Shown here: piece after piece, positions 34,452-46,160 of the stretch
How the letters are laid out: the number at the start of each line of letters is the position of its first letter
Position numbering within the stretch: position 1 is the first letter of the stretch
Assembly (NCBI GenBank): GCA_006176705.1
Contig: QRFJ01000377.1
Span: 1-64,000 of the forward strand
Reading direction: 5' to 3'
DNA length: 64,000 nucleotides
Source: Cocos nucifera
Taxonomy: Eukaryota > Streptophyta > Magnoliopsida > Arecales > Arecaceae
The notes under the pieces: generated by a model
Told to the model about the DNA's origin: nothing
Databases searched by the model: none
Seen by the model: the letters and a program-made list of their open reading frames with translations, nothing else
Position numbers and translations under genes: made by a program

Positions 34452-36721
34452 TGAAGGGAAAATCCTGATTTTCCCTGATCCAGGTTCGTTCAGATCTGAT
34501 CAGATCAAGAGATATATTTCAAAAATTTTTCTCTTGATCCCAATCAGATCTTGATATATTTCAGATCTGATTCTTATTATTTTTAATAAAATAAAATTAA
34601 AAGATAAATTAAATCAAATTTAATTTACCTTGATGTTGGGTAATCCTATTACCTGTTGATGATCCTGTTTGCAGCGGAAGGTTCTGGATCTTAGCCACGC
34701 AAGCGCCTGGCCTCTACCGGTATCCACTCGGGTTGGATCTGGAGATCCTCTTCTTCTCTATCTATGCCTCCAAAAATCAGATCTGAATCTGATCTGGAGG
34801 ATCTTCAAAACTCTTTTGAAGATGAGCAGTCGTCCTTTGCAGCAGCGCAGCCTTCTTATTTTTGATCGCCTTTCTTTGATCTGGAATCGCACCAACCAAG
34901 GTCCAAAACTTCTTTTGGACGTGGAGAGCAAGGGGAGAAGAGACTATGGCATGGAGAAGGAGGGGAGCGGCAGCCTTGGGGCGTGGAGAAACTATGATCT
35001 CATCATATCTCTATTATCTGAGTTGGGTACAGGGTCTTATTTATAGACTAGCTGTGATCCAACTCCTCTTCTTCCCAACCAATCACAACCCTTTGTGAAA
35101 TCAGATCTAAATCTGATTGGTGGGAATAGAGTCCCCTAGATTCCTCCTTAGAGGGTGCCTAAGACCAGTCAAAGTTGGTTCTTAGAAGAACTCTAATTGG
35201 AATCCAAAAAGGAGATGGAGTCCTTGTCCAACAAGGACTCCTAGGCGCCTCCAACTTGGGCACACGCCTAGGGTGGCGTGCGCCCTTCTCCTTGCCAGGT
35301 TCTGGCAGGGGACAGGCCCCCACCAGCTCTCCAATAGGTGCATGACATGTGGTCAAAAGTCAAAGTGTCAATGGTCAACGTTTGACCAGTCAAAGGTCAG
35401 ACTTTTGACCAAAGTCAAAGAACAAGAAATGGCAGGTGACCAAAAATGGTAGGTATTGTCTTACAAAATAAGACAACCTTTTCTGACCTTGGACAACCTC
35501 CTAGTCAGACCATATGAAGGCCTCTGTTTGAGCACAAACTTATTTATGATAGTAAAAGAAGAACGTTAGGTTCAATCGAGTGCTAGCACGATTTTCCTTG
35601 AACCTAATTGAATCTCATTCAGATCAATTGAACTAGATCAGTTCAATTGATGATCACCAGATTCAAACCCTTGTTTGTGTGACCCAGTTAGGTTCAGTTC
35701 TGTATGGTAATGGGATATGTCATGATCTCTATCATCGACATCATCAAAACTCTTTTTGATGGATTAGAACTCTTCTGATTCGAACAGCTAGAATGATCGA
35801 TCATCTAAATCATTCTAATTGCTCCCAAAATCCACCAGTGACACCTAGCAGTATATGGTGGCAACCCATCAGAGCTGAATGCGAACCTCTTGGTGCAGCT
35901 ACCTGTGTGATTAAGTTCTTCTATCTTGAGCCCCGATCAGATTAGGGTTAAGGTGAACTCGTCAAACCCTAGTCTCTGTCATATGATGTAATCATTCGAT
36001 TCGAGTCCAATGTGAAAATCTAAATAGAAACTCTTTCTATTATTTCACTCTACCATGGCCATGGATTTCTGGACTTGATTCTCATGATCATCATAGGGCT
36101 ACTCCTCTACCACCGAGGTAGATAGATTCCATCTTGATGCAATCCAGTTCCTACAATGAACATGCTATAGCCAACATACACCTCAGGGTTCCATATGGCT
36201 AGGAGACCGAGTAATGGTGTAGTCAAACTATAACACCCTCAAGGTGAACTGCCGATGCATCTCAGGTCAAAGAACCAGACACACTACTGCAGCATCGAGT
36301 CAGTCATTGACGAGAAGGTAGACTCCCTAATGACTACTCGAGGTGGTCACGCTCAGTGCCCTCATTCTCTAACGAGTATCTGTACTCTCGCTCCGGTGTC
36401 TCCACACCGTAGACTCAAGACTCATCTACTAAAGAGAAGCGATTGTACACCAACCTTCCGGATCAATCACCATCCTCGTGATGATCCTATGGTCAGGAGC
36501 AATTTATAAGTTAATAATGATTATTCATGTCTTAAATTTTCAACTCTTGAAAATATGAATTATCATTACCATTAACTCAAAGGATGTATCACAGACACTA
36601 AATACACATATATGATAGAAAATAACCCATTTATTGATTTTAGTCAAAATTACAATTTTGCCCCTAGAAGTGTATTACAAGTGTCAGCCAATTCTGGCTT
36701 CTAAGGCACATATATCTAACA
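34452..36721 (-). repeat. C2 5' LTR
   Basis: 2270 bp, TGAAGG to CTAACA on the plus strand. TATA box at 35038-35045 and W-box cluster at 35352-35418 (minus). Followed by ACAAT (36722-36726). Differences from the 3' LTR are a few dozen substitutions and short indels by eye, including loss of about 20 bases near 35540. Confidence 0.94.
35352..35418 (-). promoter_or_regulatory. W-box (TTGAC) cluster in C2 5' LTR
   Basis: Eight TTGAC/GTCAA cores, at 35352, 35359, 35367, 35374, 35382, 35389, 35405 and 35414. The seven of the 3' LTR are preserved and one more arose by an A-to-G change. This is the promoter-side LTR. Confidence 0.55.
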
Positions 36722-36726
36722 ACAAT

Positions 36727-38071
36727 CCCTCATTGGCATCTCTCCCAAATGTTCCCAAAAGATGTCCTTAGCAAACTGATTTAAATAAACATCAATCTAA
36801 ATATATTTTGGTCCTACAACCAGTGAGAAATCCCTTCTTGCATGCATTAAAGCATATGTAGAGTCTCTAAAAGGTAGGTTTTACCTCAATTTGTGGCATC
36901 CATACTTGTGTAACAAGTTTACTATTAGGGTTAATTCTTGAGCATATTCAAGCAATATTGCACATTGCATCTTATAAGATCTTGGAATTTCCTCATGTCT
37001 GCTCCTTTTTGCCCTATACCACAAGTAATAAATAGGAACATTGACAATTAGTTTTTTGTGAACATCATCTTGTAGCATCTTGGCATTAAAATCAGGATTG
37101 ACCCTAAATTTTCCTAAGCAGTGCCTAGCAAGCCATGATGGCTTTACTTGAAAGTTTTCATAGCTTCTACTGCATTTGTGTTCAGAACTAATAGTACTTG
37201 GAAGGATTTTTTTATACTCATCCATGAAGTAGATATCCTTCATGGGCACCAACAACACATACAACAACAATATAAGAACTACCATTCTTTTTGAATCTAC
37301 TATTATATCTACTCAATATTCCATATGCCCTTACCACATCTTTGAACTCATTATTATTGAACTTTATTCTATTTGAGAATTTTGGATCCTTCAAATCTAT
37401 TTTTATATGAAACTCTTCAAAATTTCCATCACTTCTTCTAACACCCTCACCATCACCATCATCATTAGAATCAGAATAATTAGATCCAGGCAAGTTTCCT
37501 TCTACTATATCTTTCAAGAATTGATTAAAATGGTCTAAGTCCCTGTATACATGCATCTCTAATAGTGATATTCTAAATTACTATTAGAGTCACTGGTATC
37601 ACCAACTTCCTTCACATCCATATCCACTAAATCACTATTAGAGTAAGCATTATTAGCACCAATATGAGCATTTGTATCAACATCATTATTAGCACTAGTA
37701 TAAGCATTATCAACATTATTATTAATATTTTTATCAACATTATTTCATCATTTTTATTAAGATTATCAATAGTATCAACATTATCACTAGCACCTACATT
37801 CACACCATCCCAAAACCACTCGCACCAACATTCTTAATCATTTTAGATCGACTTGCATATGGAGTCATGTCTATGACTTTAGGGATATCTATGTGATGTT
37901 CAATATAAAGATGCATCGTACCCCATGGTTGACTAAATGTCTAAAAAAAAATTGTTGGTCATCATAAAAATCTTAAGGCTATATATTTTGGAAGTCTTCT
38001 TGGTACTGCATAATACACTTTTGCCACACTAGTGTAACCCAACTTTTTTAATTTATCAATGATGTTGAGGT
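36727..38071 (-). pseudogene. MULE (Mutator-like) transposase, N-terminal half
   Basis: Reading from 38071 down, the MuDR-type N-terminus comes first: LNIIDKLKKLGYTSVAKVYY and TMHLYIEHHIDIPKVIDM. An N/D/S-rich low-complexity stretch follows (37560-37790). The DNA-binding/MuDR domain covers 36881-37556 (DPKFSNRIKFNNNEFKDVVRAYGI; EHKCSRSYENFQVKPSWLARH; KMLQDDVHKKLIVNV). The start of the DDE core is RLYICFNACKKGFLTGCRTKIYLD, whose Asp codon is at 36795-36797 and whose next codon, normally Gly, is a stop. It ends GRDANEGL where C2 inserted; the frame continues at 26319. At the N-terminal side C3 cuts it at 38072. Stops and frameshifts throughout: an old remnant. Transposase would have cut and pasted the DNA element. 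Confidence 0.87.
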
Positions 38072-40530
38072 TGAAGGAACCGGATCTAGGATTTTGGGGC
38101 TAAATCTTGAAACTTTTTCAAGATCAAGTAGCGAAAGACTAAAATAAATCAAAATTTATTCATAAAAAGTAGAGAACCCTTAGATCTAAGATCCTATTAT
38201 ATGATTATGATATGAGATTAAATCAAAAATTAAAATATAAGAAAGAAAAATCATGTTGATCATATCAACATGCATCTACACTATATCTAATGTAGGTTTG
38301 TAATAATAGATCATATCTATATTATCTGTGCAAGTTAGATATTTTAACTTGCTGATTTGGGCTTGAGAATGGTGCTCCAAGCCACACACACATCCGACCT
38401 CTAAGAGATATCCACACAAGCCCATGAATCCCGATCAGACATTTTATATAGAAAATTAATACAGTATGCTAGTACCATACTAATCCTTCTTTGACAGTTG
38501 ATCCGATGCTTTCTTCTTCTGAATTTGAACTCCTCCAAAGAACAAAAGAAAGAGAAGAGATTTTAGATCTGAGACACTCTCAAATAATCTCAAAAAGAGG
38601 AGGAGAAGAGAAGAATAAAACAACCCTAGAAGAAGACCCTCTTCCTAGAAGAAGATCCTCTTCTTCTTCTCTGTTCTCTCACCTAGACATCTATATTAGT
38701 GTCTATAAAAACCCCATGCCCAAGAGGTCTCTCACTCTGATTTTTACATGCCTAGAAGCCCTCTCTAAGGTCTAGAATATCTCTAAAAATCAGTCCAAAA
38801 TTCATCCTATATATTGAGATATAGAGGAGTCCTTATTGGATCAAATTTTTAGACTAGGAAAGAACAAATATGGCCCCTCCTTTGTTTTAGGCATGGACCA
38901 CCTCGAATTGTCACACAAAAAGTCTCCTCTTTCCATCAAAAATTTTAGAGAAAATCTGAAAGTATGGGCAGCATAGGAAAGAAGAAATTTTGATTTCTCA
39001 AAACCCTATCTCATAGAATTTGAAACTAAAATAACTTACCTCCTTTGACTTGATCAACACCTAACTACCATATGAGAAAGAGAGGAGAGGAGTGGGAATG
39101 CATGAAGATTAGGGAGAGGAGGTTTCATGCATAAAATAGAGAGAGTGGGCATGAGGAGGCATGGATCCTAGTCTTACTAGGATTCCATATTGGACTTGAT
39201 CAAATATAGTTTCTCAAATCAAATCAAACCAGAAGTAACTCAACTCAGTTAAATTAGGCTCTAATCTAATTAAGAACTTAATTAAATTAGATTAAATTTA
39301 ATTTAATTTTAATTTAATTTTTTTAATTAAATTAAAAAATTTGGTTCATTCAAGTCCTAATTGAACTAAGACTAGTTCTTCCTTGCACTTGGTTTATCCA
39401 ATAAATCAATTAAACTTGATCCAATCAAGTTCAAACCAAATCTAATTAAATCATATTTAATTAAACTTAATCTCAATCCTATAGCTTAATTAAATTAAGT
39501 CAATTAGTAATCAAATTGCTAATCGATCTTCCTGTAACATTTGCACTAGGTTAAACATCAATCATATTGATTGTTTAACCTTAGAACGATTCTTAATCAT
39601 TGATCAACCATCCAATCGGATCATAAACTCTAATGTGTATGACCCCATAGATTCAAACCTAAGTCGATAGCATAGAAATAGATTTCTGTACTAATCAAAA
39701 TGACCATCTAAAAATGATATCCAACGATCGGATAGGTCGAATGTGTAGAACAACATCCTTAAAATTCATATGGATATTATTTCCATATAATTCATCTCCT
39801 TAACCAAAATGCTCATAGGACACCACACAGTTCAACTGTCAACTCTAATCAGACTATCCATATTGTATTTTAAAATATCAAATCCATCTCATGGATTATC
39901 GTGGCCAAGATTTTACTATATTGAAATACAGTGATACATTTTTCTCCAACTCTTGGAGTGGTCAATTCCATCTTGATCACACACCAATTTTGCAAATACT
40001 TGACTGTACCCAGAAGCCTTTCATTACTGAATTAAAAATTTAGTTAGTCTGATACCAAAGCACAGTGAGTTGCTTGCAAGTCACTGAGGTGATCTCAGAT
40101 CTAAGGGATACTTATACCTATATCCCATCAAAGACATTCTCGATAATAGAATGCTCTAGAGTTGGTCACGTTCAGTGATGATATATCTCTACATCTCACC
40201 TGTATGCCATACCAGTATCTCTATACTTCTTGGTTAAGAGGATAATCAATCTATATTGCATTCAGCGACCTATGCTCAATAGATGCTATCGTCCTTATTA
40301 ACAGTCTATCATTTGATTATGAATAGTTTTAAGAACTAATCGATAAGTCCTCTCTTTATCGAACCTAAATATTTCTAAGGACTTCATCACAATAATGGAG
40401 TTCGTTAGAAGATGAAAAACTTATGATAAAAAATATTAAAAATATATTTTATTAATTAATAAATTAATTATAATTATAATATAGCTCAACTATCAACAAG
40501 CTGATGATTGGCTTTAGGATACATTTTTCA
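38072..40530 (-). repeat. C3 3' LTR
   Basis: About 2459 bp, TGAAGGAACC on the left. The right end is at 40530 (TTTTTCA) or, by alignment with A0, 40534. It is related to A0 (7055-8823) and shares its terminal wording with C2. The AT-rich middle contains no gene. The frame at 38491-38775 is spurious. Confidence 0.85.
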
Positions 40531-40533
40531 ATG

Positions 40534-40543
40534 ACTCCTACTT
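40534..40543 (-). other. C3 polypurine tract inside a 13-bp inverted repeat
   Basis: AAGTAGGAGT on the minus strand. TGGCTTTAGGATA (40509-40521) and TATCCTAAAGCCA (40543-40555) are perfect inverted copies on either side, so the primer tract and LTR start would sit in a hairpin loop of 21 bases. Confidence 0.7.
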
Positions 40544-41106
40544 ATCCTAAAGCCACTCGGCATAGTATCTAATATCTATTTTCGACTTGTGGTTATTGAA
40601 CTTCTTTATCGCTAGGGCTTTAGTGAAGGAGTCGTCCAAGTTTTTCTTTTTGTCAATCTTTTAAAGATTGACGTCACCTCGATCCATGATCTTTAAGATC
40701 AGGTCCAAGCGGCACAGAACGTGCTTCATCTACTGGTGTGTTTTTGGTTCCTTCGCTTGAGCTATGCACCAGTGCCGTCAAAGTAGAGCAGGACTAGATC
40801 ATCTAAGAAGGGTGCTACTCCGAGTTTGATGATAAATTTTTTCAGTCATATAGCTTTCTTCACAGCATCTGATACTGCGATGTACTCTGCTTCGCAAACA
40901 AAGTCTGCCACAGTATGCTGCTTGGAACTCTTCCAGCAGATAGCTCCATCATTCAGAGTAAAGATATATTCCGACATGCTTTTACTGTCATCATGATTAG
41001 ATTGAAAGTTGAAGTCTGTAAATTTCATAAGTTTTAGATCTGACTCATCATAAACCAACCATTGATCCTTAGTATTTCTCAAATACTTAAGAAAGGCTTT
41101 AACCAC
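40544..41106 (-). pseudogene. C3 RNase H remnant
   Basis: Open piece at 40846-41106: FLKYLRNTKDQWLVYDES, KFTDFNFQSNHDDSKSMSEYIFTLNDGAICWKSSKQHTVADFVCEAEYIAVSDAVKKAI. This corresponds to the connection and first half of RNase H; the E of CEAEY is kept. The second half (40544-40845) is full of stops but in step with the family to the polypurine tract. Confidence 0.78.
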
Positions 41107-42140
41107 TTTTCAGTAGTTTTCTCCAGGATCAGACTGGTATCTACTCACTACTCTTAATGAGTATGTTACATCTGGTCTTGTACATGTCATGGCATATATG
41201 ATAGATTCTATTACCAAAGCATATAAAACTCTACTCATATGCTCTCTCACTTCAAGAGTTATCGGACAATCTTTCTTAGAGAGAAAAATTTCATGGCCTA
41301 TCAGAAGATAATCTTTTTTGGAATTCTTAATGCTGAACCTCTTCAGCACAGTATTTATATACGTGGACTAGGATAATCCAAGCATCCTCTTAGATCTATC
41401 CCTATAGATCTTCATCCTTAGGATGTAGGATACTTCATCCAAATCCTTCTTGAAGAACTATGATGACAACCAGACTTTTATTTTTTGTAGTGCAGGGATG
41501 TCATTTCTGATTAAGAGAATGTTATCCACATACAAGATAAAGAATATCATTGCTGGACCATTTGTCCATTTATAAATGTAAGGCTCTTCTTCGTTTTTAA
41601 TGAAGCCATACTTTTTTATCATCATATCAAAATGCATGTTCCAACTTCAAGATGCCTACTTCAATCCATAAATGGATCTCTAAAGCTTGCACATCTTTGA
41701 CTCATCTATGAATGTAAATCCCTCAGATTGTATCATATATACCTCTTCAGTCAGCTCTTCATTTAGGAAAGCTATCTTCACATCCATCTGTAGATCTCAT
41801 AGTCCAGATGAGCAGCTACCACAAGCATTATTTGAATGAATTTGAGCATTGCCACAGGAGAGAATGTCTTGTCATAGTCATACCATAATATTGACGATAT
41901 CCTTTGATAACTAGATGGGCTTTATAGATCTCTATCTTTCCACCTGTGCCTCTTTTTCTTTTAAAGATCTACTTACACCTAATCGATTTAACCCCTTCAG
42001 ATGGATCAACCAATGTCCATACATCATTGACCTTCATGAATTCCATTTCAAACTTCATGACCTTGAGCCATTTCTTGGAATCGAATCTCTGCATTGCATC
42101 CATATAGGTGATCATATCATCATCATTCTCATCGAGTTTG
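41107..42140 (-). pseudogene. C3 reverse transcriptase with altered YVDD
   Basis: Open piece 41110-41349 (MLKRFSIKNSKKDYLL, CTRPDVTYSLRVVSRYQSDPGENY) is the end of RT. Upstream, in broken frames, are YILRMKIYRDRSKRMLG and the active-site motif, which reads YVDN at 41521-41532. The second catalytic Asp codon has changed to AAC by a G-to-A transition. Further upstream are MDVKIAFLNEE-type and PFLLKKIYLHL-type remnants to about 42140. No activity possible. Confidence 0.8.
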
Positions 42141-42531
42141 ATGGGATCACCATCCCAAACTAAAAAACTATAGTATCTATTCGGATGATGTGGTACTCTA
42201 CTAAATCATCTTAATAGTGTAGGTACACTAGACTTCGGATCTGATCTAATCAAATATGACTCAGGTTTAGCTATAGATGTCAGTTTTTCTACCTATTAAA
42301 CTTCATCAAGTTCAACCTTAGAGGCAACCGTTTCTTCACCAAGAAACTTTTTGTCCAAAAAGATTATTTTAAGGCTGACAAACATCTTTTATTCATCAGT
42401 ATGATAGAAATAATATCTTTTGGTCTCTTTTGGGTATCCTATGAATGTGCACTTATCAAATATAGGTCCAAGTTTATCTGTAACTAATCATCCGACATAA
42501 GCCGAGCACCCTCAAATACTAAGGCATGAAA
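42141..42531 (-). pseudogene. C3 integrase C-terminus
   Basis: Minus strand wording: LSIWGCSAYV, LVTDKLGPIFDKCTFIGYPKETK and YYFYHTDEQKMFVS, then a KKFLGEE linker. It is cut by C4 at codon level: the duplicated TGAAA at 42527-42531 and 53711-53715 joins LSCLSI with EIWTGCKPA on the other side. Confidence 0.8.
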
Positions 42532-43249
42532 TATTATGAATTATTCCCAGATCTGTGGAAATCTTTGTACCTTCTACCAACTTTGAGGAAGCAAGTTGGA
42601 GACGATAGCAAGAAACATAAAGATCATATGATAAGAAGATGAGATGGCGGTAGAGTGAGAAAGGAAAAAAGCTAGGGTTTTAGAAAGAAAAAAAAATTCA
42701 ATTCATTCTCTTATCCATAATATACATATACAAGTATATATATAGACATCCTAAGTCAACATGACTTAGTCATAAAAAACTTTCCTCGGCTAATCCATAC
42801 ATGAAAATACTCATCCAAGCTCATGTAAATCTATGTCTTGCATACTCTCATCCCCTGGACTAAAGACCTAGTCTAATACATGAATTAGCCATCTTAAGAT
42901 CTCTCATACCAGGCCTTAAGACCCCTTGGATTAGACTCAATCTAAGACCAAATAGAAAATCTGTCATCTATTTGCCACTATTGAGCTGGCTCGATCAAAA
43001 ATTGAGCTAGCTCGATTGTATCTCTTCGAACCATATCTTCTATTTGCCTAAGATAGCCAGCTTAGATATGGGTTGAGCTGGCTTGATCTTAGATCGAGCC
43101 AACTCGACTATGTATCTGAGCCAACCTGACTGTGTGCCAGCCTTTTTATCTTTGCTGATACATCTCTGACCAATTCTAGCCTTCAGGAGCGACCATCTTG
43201 ACTACTTCATGGTCTTCCAAAACTTGGGAGCACCACACTTGCCCTTTCA
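42532..43249 (-). repeat. C4 3' LTR with 21-bp-spaced repeats
   Basis: 718 bp, plus-strand ends TATTATGAA (original TG mutated to TA) and CCCTTTCA. A run of GAGCTGGCTC-like palindromic units with a 21-base spacing lies at about 42980-43130, and a TATA-like TATATATATA at 42735-42744 (minus). It pairs with 53011-53710. Confidence 0.92.
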
Positions 43250-43260
43250 ATCTCCACCTT
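43250..43260 (-). other. C4 polypurine tract
   Basis: AAGGTGGAGAT on the minus strand directly before the TGAAAGGGCA start of the 3' LTR. Standard copia form. Confidence 0.85.
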
Positions 43261-44905
43261 GGTTCCCTAAGGCTTGAGGCAAGTCTATCCTGTCCATCAA
43301 ACACATCGATTTTATACATTTACAAAAGCTATCCCGAGGAAGAACTTTTGTTAGTGCATCTGCTGGATTCTCCTTGGTGTGGACTTTCACCGGCTTTACT
43401 TCACCTTCTTCCATAATCTCTCTGATTTGGTGGTACCTGATGTCAATGTGTTTCATCCTTGCATGGTAGATAAAGTTCTGAGCAAGTAATAGTGCACTTT
43501 GGCTATCACAGTGTACCCTAACAACCTCCTACATGAGATCCATCTCCAACGCCAATCCTTTCAACCATAGAGCCTCCTTTGTTGCCTCCGTAACACCTAT
43601 GTATTCCACCTCAGTTGTAGATAAGGCCGTGATGGGTTGTAAGCATGATCTCCATGAGATTGGACCTCCAAATAGGCTAAACATAATGCCTGTCGTTGAT
43701 CACCGAGTGTCCTTGTCTCCACCAAAATCTGCATCCATAAACCCATTTATCTACCCTCGAGCTTCTTTAGGCACATCAAAGAGTTTCTCAGCTCCATCTA
43801 GCTATCCATAGTAGATGCCAACTCTAACAGTACCCATCAAGTACCTGAAGATCCACTTCAGTACTCATCTGTGCTTCTTACTAGGCTGTGCCATGAACCT
43901 ACTGACTTGGCTTACTACATGGGCGATATCCGGTCTACAACACACCATGGCATACATTAAGCTTCCTACACCAGAGGCATATGGTGTTCTCTCCATCTTT
44001 TGAGCCTCTATCTCAATCTGTGGTGACATCATCTTTGAGAGTCTGAAGTGTCCATTATGTGGCAGCTCCGCCAATTTTGCTTCCTTCATCCCAAATCAGT
44101 CCAAAACCTTTCTAATGTAGCCTTCCTGAGATAAATGCAGCATCCTCTTGGCTCGATCTCTAAAGATTTTCATGCCTAAGATCTTCCATGCCGACCCCAA
44201 ATCCTTCATCTCAAACTTTCGAGACAAGGCTGCCTTTAGGTCTTGCACAACCTTTCTACTCTTGCATGCTATAAGCATGTCATCCACATACAAGAGTAGA
44301 AACATCCTAGACTCATCCTCCAAAAATTTAACATACACACAAGAGTCATACTCGCACCTGAAAAGTCCAATGCTCCTCACATATGAGTCAAATCGCTCAT
44401 ACCATTGCCTTGGAGATTGCTTCAGCCCGTACAATGATTTCTGCAACAAACAGATCTTTTCTTCTACTCTTGGCTCTTGGAACCCTAGTGGCTACTCCAT
44501 ATAAATGCTCTCCTCCAAATGCCCATGGAGGAATGCTGTCTTGACATCCATCTGCTCCAGCTTCAAGTCTTGAGCTGCCACAATGCTCAGCAACATTCTG
44601 ATGGAAGTATGCATGATAATAGGAGAAAATACTTCACTAAAATTGATGCCCTTTTTCTAGGAGTATCCCTTGGCCACTAACTATGCCTTATACCTGACAC
44701 CTCCCTACTATGAAAGCCTTTCTTTGCGTTGGTAAACCCACTTACAACCAATGAATTTCTTTCCTCGTGGCAACTGTACCAAACACCACGTCTCATTCTT
44801 ATGGAGAGCGTACATCTCCTTGGACATTGCTTGGACCCACCTCTCTCTGTCCTGGCTATCTATAGCCTCCTTGTAGGTGTATGAGTTCCTATTTGCTGTC
44901 ACCAA
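43261..44905 (-). pseudogene. C4 reverse transcriptase and RNase H
   Basis: In order on the minus strand: RT N-terminus 44708-44905 (YKEAIDSQDRERWVQAMSKEM, IGCKWVYQRK), palm 44096-44449 (SLYGLKQSPRQWYERFDSYV, intact YVDD at 44279-44290, KFEMKDLGSAWKILGMKI), connection 43865-44089 (MVCCRPDIAHVVSQVSRFM), and RNase H to 43261 (KHIDIRYHQIREIMEEGEVKPVKVHTKENPADALTKVLPRDSF). Three or more frameshifts and scattered stops separate them. The YVDD is intact, so RT decay here is by frame loss only. Confidence 0.87.
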
Positions 44906-46160
44906 GGTATATGATAGTGTATCTTCAAAGTCATATCGTTCCGATTGCCTGATGTTTTTTTTGTGCTAATGCAGTACAATCCTGATATCCATTCTAGATC
45001 CAGCTTGCTCTTATTAGGCCTCCTAGCTTCCATTACCTATCCGAGCTCTCTCCACCTATGGAGAAACCTCCGATGAGTGCTCCACCTGAATACCAAGTCC
45101 TCCTGATGCACCTGCAAGTGGCAAACTAGAGTAAGATGTTAACTATCTAGCACTATCCTACTGGACCTCCTACTGCATCTGCTGCTCCTTCATGCCATCT
45201 CGCCTTTGGAGAACTAAATTTTCATCAAAGGTGACATCTCTACTAATGAAAACCTTCTTCTCCAAGGGATCCCATAGCTGGTATCCCTTAAATCCTCTTG
45301 GATATCCCAAGAATACAATCTTTCATGATCTCCGCTCACCAGCACCGATGTGCACAAAAATCGTGCACCAAAAAACCCTTAGATGGCTCAGCCCAATTTT
45401 CCTTCTAGACCATCTCTCCTCTGGAATACCACCATCAAACTTTGTATGAGGTGATCGATTCACCAGATAACAAGCTGCATCCACTGTATCAATGCAGAAC
45501 ATCTTTTTAAGCCCTGCCTACAGTCTCATGCACTGTGCCTTTTCCAAAAGGGTTCCGTTAATCCTTTCAGCCACCCCATTTTATTTAGAAGTTTCTTTTA
45601 TTGAGAAGTATCTTTTGATACCACACTCCTCATAAAAGTTTTGAAAATCTTTACTGGTGTATTCTCCACCGTTGTCTGATCGTAGACACTTCAAGTTCTG
45701 ACCTATCTCCTTCTCCACCTCAGCTTTCCACACCTTGAACATGGTGAAGACTTCTGATTTCTCCTTTATGAAGTAGACCCATACCTTTCTTGAGAAATCA
45801 TCTATAAAGGTCAAGAAGTATCTCGCTCTATTTTTGGCCAAAAATGAAGCCGGTTGCCACACATTAGTGTGACCCAGTTCCAGTGGGGCTGCACTATAGG
45901 CTGAACTAACGGCAAACTATACTCTCCTCTATTTACCCATCTGGTATGGCTCACATACCCCTATAACACCTCCATCTAGATCTATAATGAAACCATGTTT
46001 GATCAGCTCCTTCATCCTATGGTCATCCATGTGGTCGAGGCGGTAGTGCCACAACCGATAAGCTCCCTACTGATCCTACACTACTGCTGTTGCATCAGAT
46101 TTTTCGGTCATCATAGATCCAACCAACTTGTAGAGATTGTTCTCCATTCTCCTACCCCTC
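44906..46160 (-). pseudogene. C4 integrase with first catalytic Asp changed to Asn
   Basis: Open piece 45581-45862 covers the core (FLTFIDDFSRKVWVYFIKEKSE, CLRSDNGGEYTSKDF); the second catalytic Asp is intact, and Glu is kept in GVAERINGTL. The first Asp, normally in H-S/T-D-V-W, reads HTNVW: codon AAT at 45863-45865, a G-to-A change. The C-terminal domain follows to about 45192 (PHTKFDGGIPEERWSRRK, LGYPRGFKGYQLWDP). The zinc-binding N-terminal region lies near 45900-46160 with stops. Confidence 0.83.

Larger units (their letters stand above)
26325..36721 (-). mobile_element. C2: Ty1/copia (Angela-like) retrotransposon, best preserved in the window
   Basis: 10397 bp on the minus strand, target-site duplication ACAAT at 26320-26324 and 36722-36726. 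The order is 5' LTR (34452-36721), tRNA-Met primer site, 1.9 kb leader, gag, protease, integrase, RT, RNase H, polypurine tract, 3' LTR (26325-28613). LTRs of about 2.3 kb, an LTR start TGTTAGATATATGTGCCC and the long leader suggest the Angela/BARE group. All catalytic motifs I checked are intact, but a handful of frameshifts break the polyprotein. It inserted into a MULE transposase. Confidence 0.94.

Noticed and set aside
36255..36509. 84-aa frame in the C2 5' LTR
   Set aside because: The counterpart in the 3' LTR (about 28147-28400) is broken by single-base differences; LTR noise.
37560..37790. Short tandem phrases of the ATTAGCACCAATAT type, considered as a repeat array or CRISPR-like structure
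   Set aside because: The repeat units are irregular, spacers are not unique, and the stretch lies inside the MULE transposase as an Asn/Asp/Ser-rich linker. CRISPR arrays are not expected in plant nuclear DNA.
38491..38775. 94-aa frame in the C3 LTR
   Set aside because: Low-complexity R/E/S composition within an old LTR, with no counterpart in A0.
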